In this document: in pieces, positions 50,815 through 61,853 of the stretch | Position numbering within the stretch: the stretch's first letter is position 1 | Layout of the letters: the number at the start of each line of letters is the position of its first letter | DNA from: Tritrichomonas musculus | Taxonomy: Eukaryota; Parabasalia; Tritrichomonadida; Tritrichomonadidae | DNA length: 64,000 bases | Direction: 5' to 3' | NCBI GenBank assembly: GCA_039105265.1 | Contig: JAPFFF010000035.1 | Span: 310,001-374,000 of the forward strand | The notes under the pieces: model-generated | Databases searched by the model: none | Told to the model about the DNA's origin: nothing | The model's input: the letters and a program-made list of their open reading frames with translations, nothing else | Program-made: the position numbers and the translations under genes

Positions 50815-51906
50815 AACTTTTTTATATTTGAAAAATAGAGAAACTTTGCAGATGACCATCATGTATATATTATCACAATAAATATTTGTATAAGCTTTAT
50901 TTGCTTGATCTTTATCAACAAGATGGTGGCCATCAAACTCTCAATTTCATTTTTAATTATATATATGTTGATTAAATATGTATCGATTATATCTACCAAT
51001 AGCTAGCAAAATATTTGAGATATCGAGCTTTTTTTTATATTTATTATTTTTATCTTTAATATTTAATAAAATTAAAAATCAATAAAATATTTATTTATTT
51101 TCGTATTCAATATTTATTCTAAAAACTGTAGCACAGACTGTTATCAGTATTTTTCCAACAATGCAAATATCATAAATATATTTTTATCTTATCCCCAAAG
51201 TTTCATCTCAATTATATAAATTTGTTTGCTCCAAATATAAATTTTATTTATTAACTGAATTATTTTTGAAAAATTCAACAGAAGATAATCAATTATTTGA
51301 TTGAATCAAATTTTTTTTTCAAAATTAATCAAGGAAGGAATTAAAGAGTCAAATAAATATTATTTCAAAAGAAAATATATCATTTTCAATAAATTTTTAA
51401 GTTTTGAATAAATATATAAAATTATGTTTTCTAGATTTTTTGCATGGATTAATAATATTACCAAAGAGAAGGTATTATTATCTAGAATCATAATTACCCG
51501 GACGGTTTTAGTCTGTAATTCAGATTTCAATTTTGATTTGTAAACTTGAGTCAAAAACGATAAGACACTTCTGGTCAAAAATGAACTAAATTTCACCATG
51601 GGTGTCTTATCGTTTTTTGTTTTAAGTTTATCTTCTGACTATATTTGGTCACGGTTAATAGGTGAAATATTAATCATTTTAAACCGTCCAACTATTTACA
51701 ATTCAAAAAATTATCAAAATTTCAATGCTAATAGAAAAAAAAAAACTTATTAGTCTCTCAATTAATTCAATTTACACTCAACTTTAGGAAAAAACTTTTC
51801 AAAATAAAAAAGCTTTTTATTCATTTTTTCATTAAAATTACTTATAATATGTATATTAATATTAAAAAGACATAGATTTTTATACGTTAATAGAAATAAA
51901 AAAAAT
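50815..51906. other. Intergenic region between the giant paralogues
   Basis: 1092 bp of AT-rich DNA with one inverted-repeat element at 51500-51689. A 79-codon minus frame (51360-51599) overlaps that element and is not supported as a gene. No clear initiator motif lies next to the downstream ATG. Confidence 0.6.
51500..51689. mobile_element. MITE-like fold-back, 190 bp
   Basis: The outer ends GGACGGTTTTA (51500) and TTTAAACCGTCC (ending 51689) are inverted, and the centre is a perfect 16-bp stem, AAAAACGATAAGACAC at 51553-51568 with its reverse complement at 51602-51617. Between them the arms match weakly (ACTTGAG/TTTTAAGT region), so the whole unit folds back on itself. No ORF. Confidence 0.6.
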
Positions 51907-54900
51907 ATGAATAAAAAAGATATTTTTATAGATTTTGCCGAATTTGGGGAATTAGAACCGTTTCCAAATAAAACATCGATATCCCTCGCTATCTCGCAAA
52001 AAAAATCGTCACCTTCGCAACGTTATATTTTTAAAATATTTAATTGTAAATCTTTTTCTTCAAATAACCAAAAAATAATTTTAAATACTTTTTATCAGAC
52101 TAGTAACCACAAATTACAATACCTCAAAAGCTACACATTACTATCATTTTTTTATCAATCTCGCCTAATTCCGACATTTTCGATGAAATTTTTTGCGTCA
52201 AAAACGCTGTCAGATGTTTTTAAAACCCCATCACAACTCAAAGCACTAAACTTCGAAAATATTCTTGATTGTTTATTTGCAGTTTCAGAAGGAATGCTCT
52301 ACCTTCATGACCACTTGATCTATCATGGCAACCTTTGCCCATCGAACATAATTATCGACGAAGCATACCAATTTTATTTATGCGATTTTGGTTTATATCC
52401 AATTAAAAAACTTTATTTAGACGAAAGTCAAATTTTCAGCAAACTATACAAAGACCCATACATGACTAACGACGAACCTACGCCAAAAAATGATGTTTAC
52501 TCTTTTGGTGTTTTAATGTGCAAAATTCTCCTTTCATACATTCAGTTTGGCGTGAACAGCAAGCCCACATTGCACGAATTCATAAGTGAAAAAAACATTG
52601 AAAAGAAAAAGTATGAAACACTTGAAGAATTCCTCCAAAACCCAAACAGAAATAAATTTGAAATTTTCCCGCCATTTTTTAGTCAGTTGATTTCCTCGTG
52701 CATGAACTCATTTGTAAGCGAGCGCCCCTCATTCAGGCAGATTGTTGAAAGGTTCAAGGAGGCCAATGAAGTTGTCTTTGACACGAACATTCAACAAGCT
52801 TACAACAAGTTTATCAACAACAATTATCTGCTCAATCTGGCGTCAAAAGGAGACCCATATGCGATGAACAAAGTTGGGAGCATGTATGAGCATGGGAAAG
52901 TATTTGAGAAGAATATTCAGCTGGCAATGAAGTATTACAAAGGAGCAGCTGACAAGAATGACTCAAAAGCACAGAACAAACTCGGCCTCTTATTGCAAAA
53001 GAACAACGGAACAATAAATGAAGGCGCAAATTACTTACGCCAATCAGCAGAACAAGGAAACATTCAAGGAATGGCAAATTACGGAATTGCTCTTTTGAAC
53101 GGCCAAGGTGTTGAGAAAAACATTCAGAAGGCAATCGAATATCTGAAGAAATCAGCCGATCTTGGATGCTCGTTTGCACAGGCTAATTATGGATTCTCTT
53201 TGCTGAATAACAATCCAACAATCTCGGGAACAAATGAAGGTCTGAGTTACATTAAACAAGCAATGAATCATAACAGTCCTGATGCGTATTACACATACGG
53301 AATCCTGCTGCAAAGAGGACAATTCGTCGATAAGAATTTCAACCTCGCAATGGAATACTTCAAGATTGCTGCTGATCTCGGCTTTGAAAAGGCGATCGTT
53401 CAATACGCCGAAGGAAATTTGAATGGCAGAGGAGTTCCAAAGAATGACAAGATTGCTCTTAAGTACTATAAAAAAGCATTTAAGAAGGGAAACGAAGAAG
53501 TGAAAGGAATAATTGACACATTGACAAAGAATAAAATAACGCAGAACACAGAATCGAATCCATTAGAATCAGTTGCAAAACCAGAATTAGTTATGCCTGT
53601 TTATAATTCATCAAATATTGCTAGGAGCGTTTCACATCAACCATCAATAAATATAAATAATGCTTCTCCTGCTTCTGAACAAGTGCCAAAACCTTTGGAG
53701 AGATCATCATCGTCATCAGTACATGTAAATAAAATTTCTCCTGTTTCTGAACAAATATCAAAACCGTTGGAGAAGCCATCGTTCTCATCAGTATATATAA
53801 ATGGTTCTTTACTTTCTGGACAAGTGCCAAAACCGTTGGAGAGATCATCATCGTCAACAGTACATGTAAATAAAATTTCTCCTGTTTCTGTACAAATATC
53901 AAAACCGTTGGAGAGATCATCATCGTCAACAGTACATGTAAATAATATTTCTCCTGTTTCTGTACAAATATCAAAACCGTTGGAGAAGCCATCGTCCTCA
54001 TCAGTACATATAAATAGTGCTTCTTTATTGTCCGAACAAATGGCAAAACCATTGGAAAAATCATCATCTTCATCAATACCTATGCAAATTAATCCAAAGA
54101 GTCAAATGCAGATGCAATCCAAATCAGAACCAAGGATAAAAATTGTTAAGCCAATATTAGAACAAAAGACGCCTTCATTAGACGATCCACAGACTGAGCC
54201 AAAAACACCAACGATTAAATTTTTTGTTTCAAATAGAAATATCAAGCTTACACAATCAAATAATCCACAAAATGAACAAGGAAATCTAAAAAATTCCGAA
54301 TCAAAATCAGAACCGAGATTCAAATTCGACATGTCAATCTTAGAGCAAAAGCGTTCATTTTCATCATCAGATAATCAGAAAATTTTGCTAGAAAATCAAA
54401 AAATTATTGAATCAAAATCAGAACCGAGAATTAAATTTGACATGTCTGTTCTCGAGCAAAAGCCAATTAATCAACAGAATGAACAAGGAAACCAAAAAAT
54501 AACAGAAACAAAACCAGAACAAAAGTTTAAATTCGATATGTCAATTCTGGAGAAGAAATCATCAAGCACTCCTGCTTTTTCAAATAACCAAACAGATGAA
54601 TCGAAGCATAAGTTTAGATTTGATATTTTAAAACCATCTGATTCATCACCAAAATGCTCACAAGAAAAAACAGTTGTAAGCACTGAACATTCAGCACAAC
54701 CTGCCAATTCATCAGCGACAGAGCGCTCGTCAGTCTCAGATGATTCATCAGACACAGACGATTCAACATCGAATAATTCTCCATTTCCAAGTGAATCGCA
54801 ATCACCAAATAATTCAAAATCGCAAAATAATTCTTCAACATCGAATAATTCCTCATCTTCGAATAATTCTTCGTCAACGGATAATTCAACATCGCCTAGT

Positions 54901-57900
54901 AAAACATCATCGCCTAGTAAAACATCATCGCCTAGTAAAACATCATCGCCTAGTAAAACATCATCGCCTAGTAAAACATCATCACCAAGTAAAACACCAT
55001 CACCAAGTAATTCACCTTTACCAAATAATTTCTCGATGTCGAATAACTCCTCATCTTCGAATAATTCACCATCCTCAAGTAATTCTTCAGCATTGAATAG
55101 CTTACCACCACTAAACAATGTGCCATTGCCACCACCACCAAATAATCTTCCACCTTTGAATGATCTGCCACCATTGAAAAATCAATCATTGCCAGCTGAC
55201 ACAACATCATCTACAAATCCTTCATCGGAGCAACAAAAAGCTAGTGAAGATGTTGTGCTGCCTTTCAACGTTACGCCAAAGATTCTCTTAATGAACCTGG
55301 GTAAAGTTGTTTACGACAGACCGAATTATCACAATGAGAACTACATCTATCCAGTTGGATATCAGATTGAGAAAGAGTACTTCTCAATTGACGATCCGTC
55401 CAAGAAAACAAAGTATTATGCCAAAATTTTGGATGGCGGAGATTCACCAATTTTCAGGGTTGAATGCCTTGACGATACAAAAAGAGTTTTTGAAGGAAAT
55501 ACTCCTGCAAAGCCATGGAAAGATGTCATGATTGCAATAGAAGACAAAAAGCGTTTGTTGAATATACCAGCACGAAAATACATTAAAGCTTCAGGACCAC
55601 AAGGATTTGGATTACATGTTCCAATTGTTCTCCAAAAGATTGAAGAACTTCCAAATGCTGATCTATGTGAAAAATACATCAAAAAGTTTAATAATGAACC
55701 TCAAGATGAATTACAGAAGATTCAAAATCCACAAGATGCATTTGAAGTATATGAAAAATATTATAAAAACAGCGATTTGGGTGAATTTGAGGAGAAAATT
55801 CAATCTACTTTTTCACTTGATGACTTACTTGATTATTATGAATTAGGAATTGAAAAGCAAATTCCTTCTTTCTTTACTAAATGGAGAAATAAAATAATGG
55901 AGAATGTTTTACAATATGAGAAATTAGATGAACTTCCTTGCTTCGCCAGGCGATTTGAAAAATTTGATGATTTTTCAGATGCAGCAATTGTATATCACAC
56001 AATGAAAGACCAGACAAACTTTCAAATTTGCTATGAAAAAGCATTAAAAAATATAGATAATATTAAAGATGGACTCCAACAATATTACTTTGGCATCCTT
56101 AATGGCGAAATAAAAGAATTTGAACTAGCAAAAATAATGCTGACTAAATCATTTGAAAATGGAGTTCCTGAAGCAGGAAAAATACTTCAAAACATTCCCA
56201 AAGATCAGCCACAAAATGAAACAACAAGTAATATTAAAATAAAAGAAGAACCAATTTATCAAGTTAACAATCCAAATGTTATTAATTACCAAGAAGTGAA
56301 TACTAGCACAAAACAAATGACAAATCAACAAGAGCAAAAAACAGATAATGAATCAAATATAACTGAACATCACTCATTATTGTCTCTGGCTAGAGAATCA
56401 GATTATTCTAGTTCAATTTCATCTCAAATGGAATCACCATCACAAAAAGCTGATTCACTATTAACTGAACATAATTCAATGACACCAAACTCTCTTTCTT
56501 CTGCAAGAAAATCAAGTTCAATTCAGTCTCAATTGGAGTCAAACTCAGAAGCAGACAATTCTATTTCATTACTGCAATTAGCAATGGATTCAGATGATTC
56601 AACTTCGACTCAATCCGAATCAAACTCTCAAATACAGGAAAATGAGCTATCATTAACAAAATCAGATGAAACAGCTGATGATGAAGAAGCATTTTTATTA
56701 GATTCACTTCATCCTAATTCAATATCATCACGGCAATTGAAATCAAGTGTAGATAGTTTCCGATTAGACCAAAATACATCGCCAGAAAAACTTCTTATGT
56801 TTTTCAATGATTTTAAGAATGAATATTACAACTCATCGTTGATTGATAGAAAAGATAAAAGCAAGTTTCGTTTATTCCAGTATGAAAATGATTTCATTAA
56901 ATTTAATAATGCACAAATCACCTACGAATATGCAGAATTATATAAAAATGAAGAAGAAAACATAGAAAAATCAATGGATTATTTCAAAAAAGCTGCATCA
57001 TTAGAGAATTCAGAAGCACAAGCATTTTATGGACTATGCCTTCAAAACGGAACTGGAGTAGAAAAAAATGAAAAAGTTGGATTTATGTATTTGCAAAAAT
57101 CAGCTCTTCAAGGAAATGTAAAAGGGATGCATTTATGTGGAATGTCTTTATACAAAGGAATTGGCATTCTTGAAAATAAACAAGAAGGATTAAAATATAT
57201 TAAAGAAGCAGCCGACAAAGGCAATGCTGAATCACAATACCAATATGGTATTTTGGTAGGTAATCCTTTTACCAGTCATAAATACATTGAGAAAGCTACT
57301 TTAAATCATTTTGAGAAAGCTTATTATCGATATGCAAAAGATTTCATGGAAGGACACGGAGTTGTAAAGGACATTCAAAAAGCTTCTGAAATATTTGCGG
57401 AATTGTATGCAAAAGAAAGGAGCAATAATGTTCTAATTAATTTAATCAAATGCTTAAAGAAGATTAATATTGGATCAGCTATGCCTTACATGAAATTACT
57501 TGCTGATTCTGATGACATGACAATGATCCAACAAATCCAAGATCAGCAATTTGAGTATGGATTAGAATTATTCAAAGGAAAACATGTTCAACAAAATATC
57601 GGAGAATCAATTGTATACTTAATTAAATCAAATAAAACAGCATTAATTAGAGAAGAATATCCCGAAATATTTGCTTACATGCCACATGACTTTTCACCTG
57701 TCCAAGAAGGAATTAATCGTTTCTTAAGGCGAAATGGCTCCATTAATGAAAAAGAACAAGAAATGATCAACAATGCAATCAATGGCGACATTGAAGAAAC
57801 ATTCAGAGCAGCCAAAGAAATTGATAATACTGATCATCAAACAGCCAACTTTTTCTATGAAATTGCTGCTGATTCTAACCATGCTGATGCATCACTTATT

Positions 57901-59166
57901 CTTGGAGGATGCTATCTGAACGGCATGCATGAATTAGAGAAGAATGAAGAGAAAGGCAACAAATATTTACGGCGAGCTATGAATCTTGTTGACAAGAGAA
58001 ATACAACAAAAGAAAAGCCAAAAGTTTCACATGAGAAAGAACCCGTCAAAACAGATGCAGATAATGCAAAGTGCAAAATAACAATGAGTCTTCAGCCAGA
58101 CCAGACAATCAAAGGAATAATCGAAGTAAATGAGAATGATGTAAAACTGAATTTGGAAGAGAGCAAGTATCTCTTGAGTACAAATGATTCAGCTGAATTA
58201 GGAAGAAGTTCATACGAATCAGGAAAACCAATAAAAAGCCTGCCACATAAAGTGTCATTCATTAGAAGTGCTGGAACTTACTACTTGCACGTCTTACTAG
58301 TCGATACTGATGGCTTTGAGGAAGAATTCATAAGTGGAGGAATTTTTACCAAAGGCTTCACTAAAGCATTTGATTACACAGGCCTAGTTGAATCAGTTAC
58401 ATTAACTCCAGGCACATACAAGCTAGAAGTCTGGGGTGCTGAAGGAGGCAAGAATGATAAATATACAAAAACAGCAGGAAAAGGAGGTTATTCAACTGGT
58501 TCTTTGACGCTGACAACAAAAACAAAATTGTTCATTCATGTTGGCGAAAGTCCTTTCGGATCCGAAGGCGGATGGAATGGCGGAGGATCAGGATCAAGAG
58601 GAAATGAAGCCAACGGAGCCGGAGGAGGCGGTGCTACCGACATTTCATTGCATGGAGAAGAAGGCAGCTCAAACTGGAACACTTCAGATCACCTTTACAG
58701 TCGCATCATCGTTGCTGGCGGAGGCGGCGGATCTGGTTATAACCAACATTTGCACCATTATGGCGGCTTTGGAGGCGGAACTGTTGGCCAGTGCTGCGGC
58801 TATGGCCCACTTGGTAATGAAGGGACACAGACAGAAGCAGGAATACCAAACAATTATTCAAAGGGGCAAGATTTTGGCATTGGCGGATCTCACAACGGCT
58901 ACACTTCCTCAGGCGGAGGAGGCGGATGGTATGGCGGAGGAGCACCAGGCAACTCAATGGCCTATGCAGGCGGTTCAGGCGGCTCAGGATATGTGTACTG
59001 TTCAAATACAGCTTCGAGTTATCCATACGGATGCAAACTGAATAGTTCATTCTTTCTGACTAACTCAAAAACAATCCCTGGAAATCAAAGAATGCCGGAT
59101 CCAAGGAATAATTCAAGTGAAATTGGCCACAGTGGACACGGATATGCACGAATTATCAGACAATGA
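51907..59166 (+). CDS. Giant pseudokinase-Sel1-FYR-glycine-rich protein (paralogue B)
   Basis: 2419 residues, same plan as its upstream neighbour with one addition. About 1-285: pseudokinase with HGN at 140-142 and DFG at 160-162. About 295-545: Sel1 repeats. About 546-1110: low complexity with a 24-residue repeat, a KFDMSILEQK repeat, SPSKTS hexads and a proline-rich stretch. About 1117-1245: a region matching the FYRN and FYRC halves of FY-rich domains (LGKVVYDRPNYHNENYIYPV, KILDGGDSPIFRVE, GPQGFGLHVP, LPNADLCEKY); the first paralogue lacks it. About 1250-1430: helical repeats. About 1440-1620: linker with SLLSLARESDYSS and SLLQLAMDSDDS. About 1630-2050: Sel1 repeats. About 2160-2419: ALK/LTK-like glycine-rich domain. 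No signal peptide. FY-rich domains usually occur in chromatin proteins, so a nuclear role is possible but unproven. Confidence 0.93.
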   Translation: MNKKDIFIDFAEFGELEPFPNKTSISLAISQKKSSPSQRYIFKIFNCKSFSSNNQKIILNTFYQTSNHKLQYLKSYTLLSFFYQSRLIPTFSMKFFASKTLSDVFKTPSQLKALNFENILDCLFAVSEGMLYLHDHLIYHGNLCPSNIIIDEAYQFYLCDFGLYPIKKLYLDESQIFSKLYKDPYMTNDEPTPKNDVYSFGVLMCKILLSYIQFGVNSKPTLHEFISEKNIEKKKYETLEEFLQNPNRNKFEIFPPFFSQLISSCMNSFVSERPSFRQIVERFKEANEVVFDTNIQQAYNKFINNNYLLNLASKGDPYAMNKVGSMYEHGKVFEKNIQLAMKYYKGAADKNDSKAQNKLGLLLQKNNGTINEGANYLRQSAEQGNIQGMANYGIALLNGQGVEKNIQKAIEYLKKSADLGCSFAQANYGFSLLNNNPTISGTNEGLSYIKQAMNHNSPDAYYTYGILLQRGQFVDKNFNLAMEYFKIAADLGFEKAIVQYAEGNLNGRGVPKNDKIALKYYKKAFKKGNEEVKGIIDTLTKNKITQNTESNPLESVAKPELVMPVYNSSNIARSVSHQPSININNASPASEQVPKPLERSSSSSVHVNKISPVSEQISKPLEKPSFSSVYINGSLLSGQVPKPLERSSSSTVHVNKISPVSVQISKPLERSSSSTVHVNNISPVSVQISKPLEKPSSSSVHINSASLLSEQMAKPLEKSSSSSIPMQINPKSQMQMQSKSEPRIKIVKPILEQKTPSLDDPQTEPKTPTIKFFVSNRNIKLTQSNNPQNEQGNLKNSESKSEPRFKFDMSILEQKRSFSSSDNQKILLENQKIIESKSEPRIKFDMSVLEQKPINQQNEQGNQKITETKPEQKFKFDMSILEKKSSSTPAFSNNQTDESKHKFRFDILKPSDSSPKCSQEKTVVSTEHSAQPANSSATERSSVSDDSSDTDDSTSNNSPFPSESQSPNNSKSQNNSSTSNNSSSSNNSSSTDNSTSPSKTSSPSKTSSPSKTSSPSKTSSPSKTSSPSKTPSPSNSPLPNNFSMSNNSSSSNNSPSSSNSSALNSLPPLNNVPLPPPPNNLPPLNDLPPLKNQSLPADTTSSTNPSSEQQKASEDVVLPFNVTPKILLMNLGKVVYDRPNYHNENYIYPVGYQIEKEYFSIDDPSKKTKYYAKILDGGDSPIFRVECLDDTKRVFEGNTPAKPWKDVMIAIEDKKRLLNIPARKYIKASGPQGFGLHVPIVLQKIEELPNADLCEKYIKKFNNEPQDELQKIQNPQDAFEVYEKYYKNSDLGEFEEKIQSTFSLDDLLDYYELGIEKQIPSFFTKWRNKIMENVLQYEKLDELPCFARRFEKFDDFSDAAIVYHTMKDQTNFQICYEKALKNIDNIKDGLQQYYFGILNGEIKEFELAKIMLTKSFENGVPEAGKILQNIPKDQPQNETTSNIKIKEEPIYQVNNPNVINYQEVNTSTKQMTNQQEQKTDNESNITEHHSLLSLARESDYSSSISSQMESPSQKADSLLTEHNSMTPNSLSSARKSSSIQSQLESNSEADNSISLLQLAMDSDDSTSTQSESNSQIQENELSLTKSDETADDEEAFLLDSLHPNSISSRQLKSSVDSFRLDQNTSPEKLLMFFNDFKNEYYNSSLIDRKDKSKFRLFQYENDFIKFNNAQITYEYAELYKNEEENIEKSMDYFKKAASLENSEAQAFYGLCLQNGTGVEKNEKVGFMYLQKSALQGNVKGMHLCGMSLYKGIGILENKQEGLKYIKEAADKGNAESQYQYGILVGNPFTSHKYIEKATLNHFEKAYYRYAKDFMEGHGVVKDIQKASEIFAELYAKERSNNVLINLIKCLKKINIGSAMPYMKLLADSDDMTMIQQIQDQQFEYGLELFKGKHVQQNIGESIVYLIKSNKTALIREEYPEIFAYMPHDFSPVQEGINRFLRRNGSINEKEQEMINNAINGDIEETFRAAKEIDNTDHQTANFFYEIAADSNHADASLILGGCYLNGMHELEKNEEKGNKYLRRAMNLVDKRNTTKEKPKVSHEKEPVKTDADNAKCKITMSLQPDQTIKGIIEVNENDVKLNLEESKYLLSTNDSAELGRSSYESGKPIKSLPHKVSFIRSAGTYYLHVLLVDTDGFEEEFISGGIFTKGFTKAFDYTGLVESVTLTPGTYKLEVWGAEGGKNDKYTKTAGKGGYSTGSLTLTTKTKLFIHVGESPFGSEGGWNGGGSGSRGNEANGAGGGGATDISLHGEEGSSNWNTSDHLYSRIIVAGGGGGSGYNQHLHHYGGFGGGTVGQCCGYGPLGNEGTQTEAGIPNNYSKGQDFGIGGSHNGYTSSGGGGGWYGGGAPGNSMAYAGGSGGSGYVYCSNTASSYPYGCKLNSSFFLTNSKTIPGNQRMPDPRNNSSEIGHSGHGYARIIRQ
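53650..54075 (+). repeat. 72-bp (24-residue) repeats within paralogue B
   Basis: About six copies of a 23-24-residue unit of pattern SEQxxKPLERSSSSSVHVNxISPV follow one another, some alternating between two subtypes (VPKPLERSSSS and ISKPLEKPSxSS). DNA copies are nearly identical in places (CAAATATCAAAACCGTTGGA recurs), so the tract is young. It lies in the low-complexity linker between the first Sel1 block and the FY-rich domain. Confidence 0.85.
54895..55010 (+). repeat. 18-bp SPSKTS hexad repeats within paralogue B
   Basis: TCGCCTAGTAAAACATCA-type units recur about seven times, encoding Ser-Pro-Ser-Lys-Thr-Ser. The Ser-Pro and Lys-rich repeat resembles proline-directed phosphorylation sites; a role is inference. 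Confidence 0.85.
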
Positions 59167-59338
59167 AAACTTATATTTTTGTTGAGATTCTTTTTGTTGT
59201 ATCATTCTAAAGCTTCATTCTAAGCGAGTTTCACCTTTGATCCATAATTTAAATGACCTTTAAAATTCGAACAGCAAAAAGAAGATTAAATGAATGTTAT
59301 AAATTGAATTTATAGTAAAAATAACCATTTTGGCTTTT

Positions 59339-59424
59339 TATAACGTTTATTATTCAAGAATTTTAATTTTATTCCAGGATAACCGTTTTTTAAATAAAAT
59401 TTCAATAAGCTCATATAAAAAGTA
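59339..59424. mobile_element. Partial copy of the 13249-13550 MITE family
   Basis: TATAACGTTTAT, then TTTTATTCCAGGATAACCG, then AAATTTCAATAAGCTCATAT match, in order and with few differences, the reverse complement of about 13460-13550. No opposite end was found downstream, so it is a solo or truncated end. Confidence 0.7.
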
Positions 59425-59910
59425 AAGCTATTTTAATCTTGAAATCAATGGCCAAATCATTTTTGTTTTATTATAAAAATTTGAAAGTAAAAGATCATGA
59501 AAAGAAATTTGATTCATTTTCATTCTAAAAATAAATTTAGTATTCATTAATATACAAAAATGCATCCTTTTTACCTTTGAGATCATATGTTAATTTCAAA
59601 ATATTTATTATAGTAAATTTGAAATTTTATGAAAATAAATAGAGAGATTCACAAAAACAGTGTTCTTTATCATATATTTAACAAAATATATTAATAAAAT
59701 ATATAATAATTTAAGAAAAGCAAACAATTTACAATTTGACGGTTATTTATTTTTTTCAATACATCTTGACCAAATAAAATCAGAATATTATAAACGATTA
59801 TATCTTAATCATTCCCACATAAAATTTAAAAAATTTTAGAAGTAAAAATAGGAATATATATGAAATATAAATATATTAATAAAGTAAATATATTTACTTC
59901 AAGCTAAGAT

Positions 59911-59938
59911 AAAAAAAAAAAAAAAAAAAAAAAAAAAA
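59911..59938. repeat. Poly-A tract, 28 bases
   Basis: Uninterrupted 28-A run after AGCTAAGAT and before CGTATTATT. A second run of 20 A lies at 60131-60150. Confidence 0.95.
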
Positions 59939-61853
59939 CGTATTATTTTTTAAAAGGGTAAGAAAAAGAATAATACTCAAAAACAAGAGCCAATTCAGAG
60001 CCAAAAAACAATTCAGATCTCAAGACTTTAGAGCACGAATACATTTATGTTGGCCAACCATCAATGACATAAAGAATAAAAAAAATAAAACAAATGGGGG
60101 CAATCCCCTTTGAGTGCAATCACAAAGATTAAAAAAAAAAAAAAAAAAAATCATTTAGCCCCGAAAAAGGAATATGATACAAAAAAATGGGGGAGAGCTT
60201 TCATCCTCTTCATTATTATTATTATTTTTTTTTTATTTTACTTATGTTCTTTATATTTTTTTCTATCACAAGATTATGATTAGTTGATGACAATTCTAGT
60301 AATCTTTATAATAATTGGCTAGCCTATTAGTCCTGCTAGAATATCTCGTCATAAAAATTTTCGGCATACCAACATATAAGTGCCTCTTTCATTCTTTAAC
60401 TATTTTGAAATTCTTCCTCTAGTTCTTTCCCGATTAAAAATAAATCATCTCTTTGAAAATTCATTTTATCAAATAAATTTTTTATTTGATAATATTTTGG
60501 ACCTAATTCTCTTATTTTTTGATTGGTATCTTCTCGAATGTTTTAAGTTTGCTGAGCTATTTCAACTTGGCTCATCATATATTTTATGTATAGAATAACA
60601 ATTCTTTTTTTCCTGCCCTCATCGATGTTTATAAGTTGGATATTACTTTTATCATAAAAGCTTAGATTAAAAGATCATAAACTAATGAAAGAACATATAG
60701 GCCAGTTCTTTTTAAGAGAATAAAAATATCCTTTAAGTTATAAGATTCAAGTTGAACTTTGCATTGGGGGTACAGAAAACACAATACTATTTTATATTTT
60801 AGGAAATTCAATTGATACAAATTTAAGCATTTTCAAATCAAAACCTTTATGAATTGTATGAGCAGAATTTTTTTAAAATCAACTTGAATGATTTATACAA
60901 CCAAAATACAATACCTAAAACTTAACAAAAAATGATCTTGAATATTTTTAATTAAAAAAGCAAGATTATAGATAGCTGAGTATCAAACGAATCCAAAATA
61001 TTCATTTTAAGAATGCGTTTATTCATAAAAATGATAAATTTTAAAGGATATGGAATATTTTTTGATGAAAAAGCTGAAATATTTTGATACTACTTTTTTA
61101 TTAAAGTTTTTTTGAATTATTCAAATGATTATGACAACCAAATTTATAATTTTAATTAATCATATTAATCATATTGATTGCATCATTATTAAATTTAATT
61201 CCAATAAATAAGAATTACTATTTTTTTTTTTAAATCACAACTTAGTTGATGAAATGGATAAATTTGAGTAAAATATTAACTTTTCCTTATTTAATTTTGG
61301 TAGTATTAGAATTTTCTATGTTGAGCTATTTTGTTGAAAAAGGCTCAAAGCAAATTTAAAAATAAATCTTGAAAAAAGAAGATTTTTGAAATGGATAATT
61401 CTATTTTCTCGTTATTTCTCGGTTAACAGAGAATTGTTAACAATATTCTTTTTAACGAATCCTTATTTTTAAATAAGCGAGCAAGAAAAATAATCATATT
61501 AATTGCCATTATCATTTGATTCAGTTCTATCAATTCTTATACCGATGAAAATTGAAGAAGTAACACCTCCAATATCTAATAATTGGAGAAATTCAAAATT
61601 TAAAGAATTTTATCAATTAATGTATTCTTATGAATCAATTAGTCGGTAAAATTATATTCAAAAAAGGAAATATAACAAAATATAGGGGATTCAACCGTTT
61701 GTAAAGTGTCAAAAAATTGAATCAAAATTAAAAATAAATTATTTTGTTTATTTTATTATTAAAATAATATCTCCATTATTTATTAATTCTAAAATTTATC
61801 TTATAATAAAAAAATATCTATAGGGCCATGAAAGGGAATAAAAGAAAGTTGGC

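Larger units (their letters stand above)
59167..61853. other. Intergenic region with repeats only
   Basis: No supported gene. 59339-59424 is a partial copy of the element at 13249-13550. Poly-A tracts lie at 59911-59938 and 60131-60150, and GGGGGCAATCCCC (about 60095) can form a small hairpin. A 72-codon frame at 60380-60598 and a 34-codon frame at 61545-61649 (MKIEEVTPPISNNWRNSKF) are open; the second reads somewhat protein-like but is too short to call. The rest is AT-rich without recognisable content. Confidence 0.6.

Noticed and set aside
54471-55118. 215-codon minus frame rich in Glu/Leu/Asp
   Set aside because: It is the antisense shadow of the SPSKTS and Ser/Asn repeats in paralogue B.
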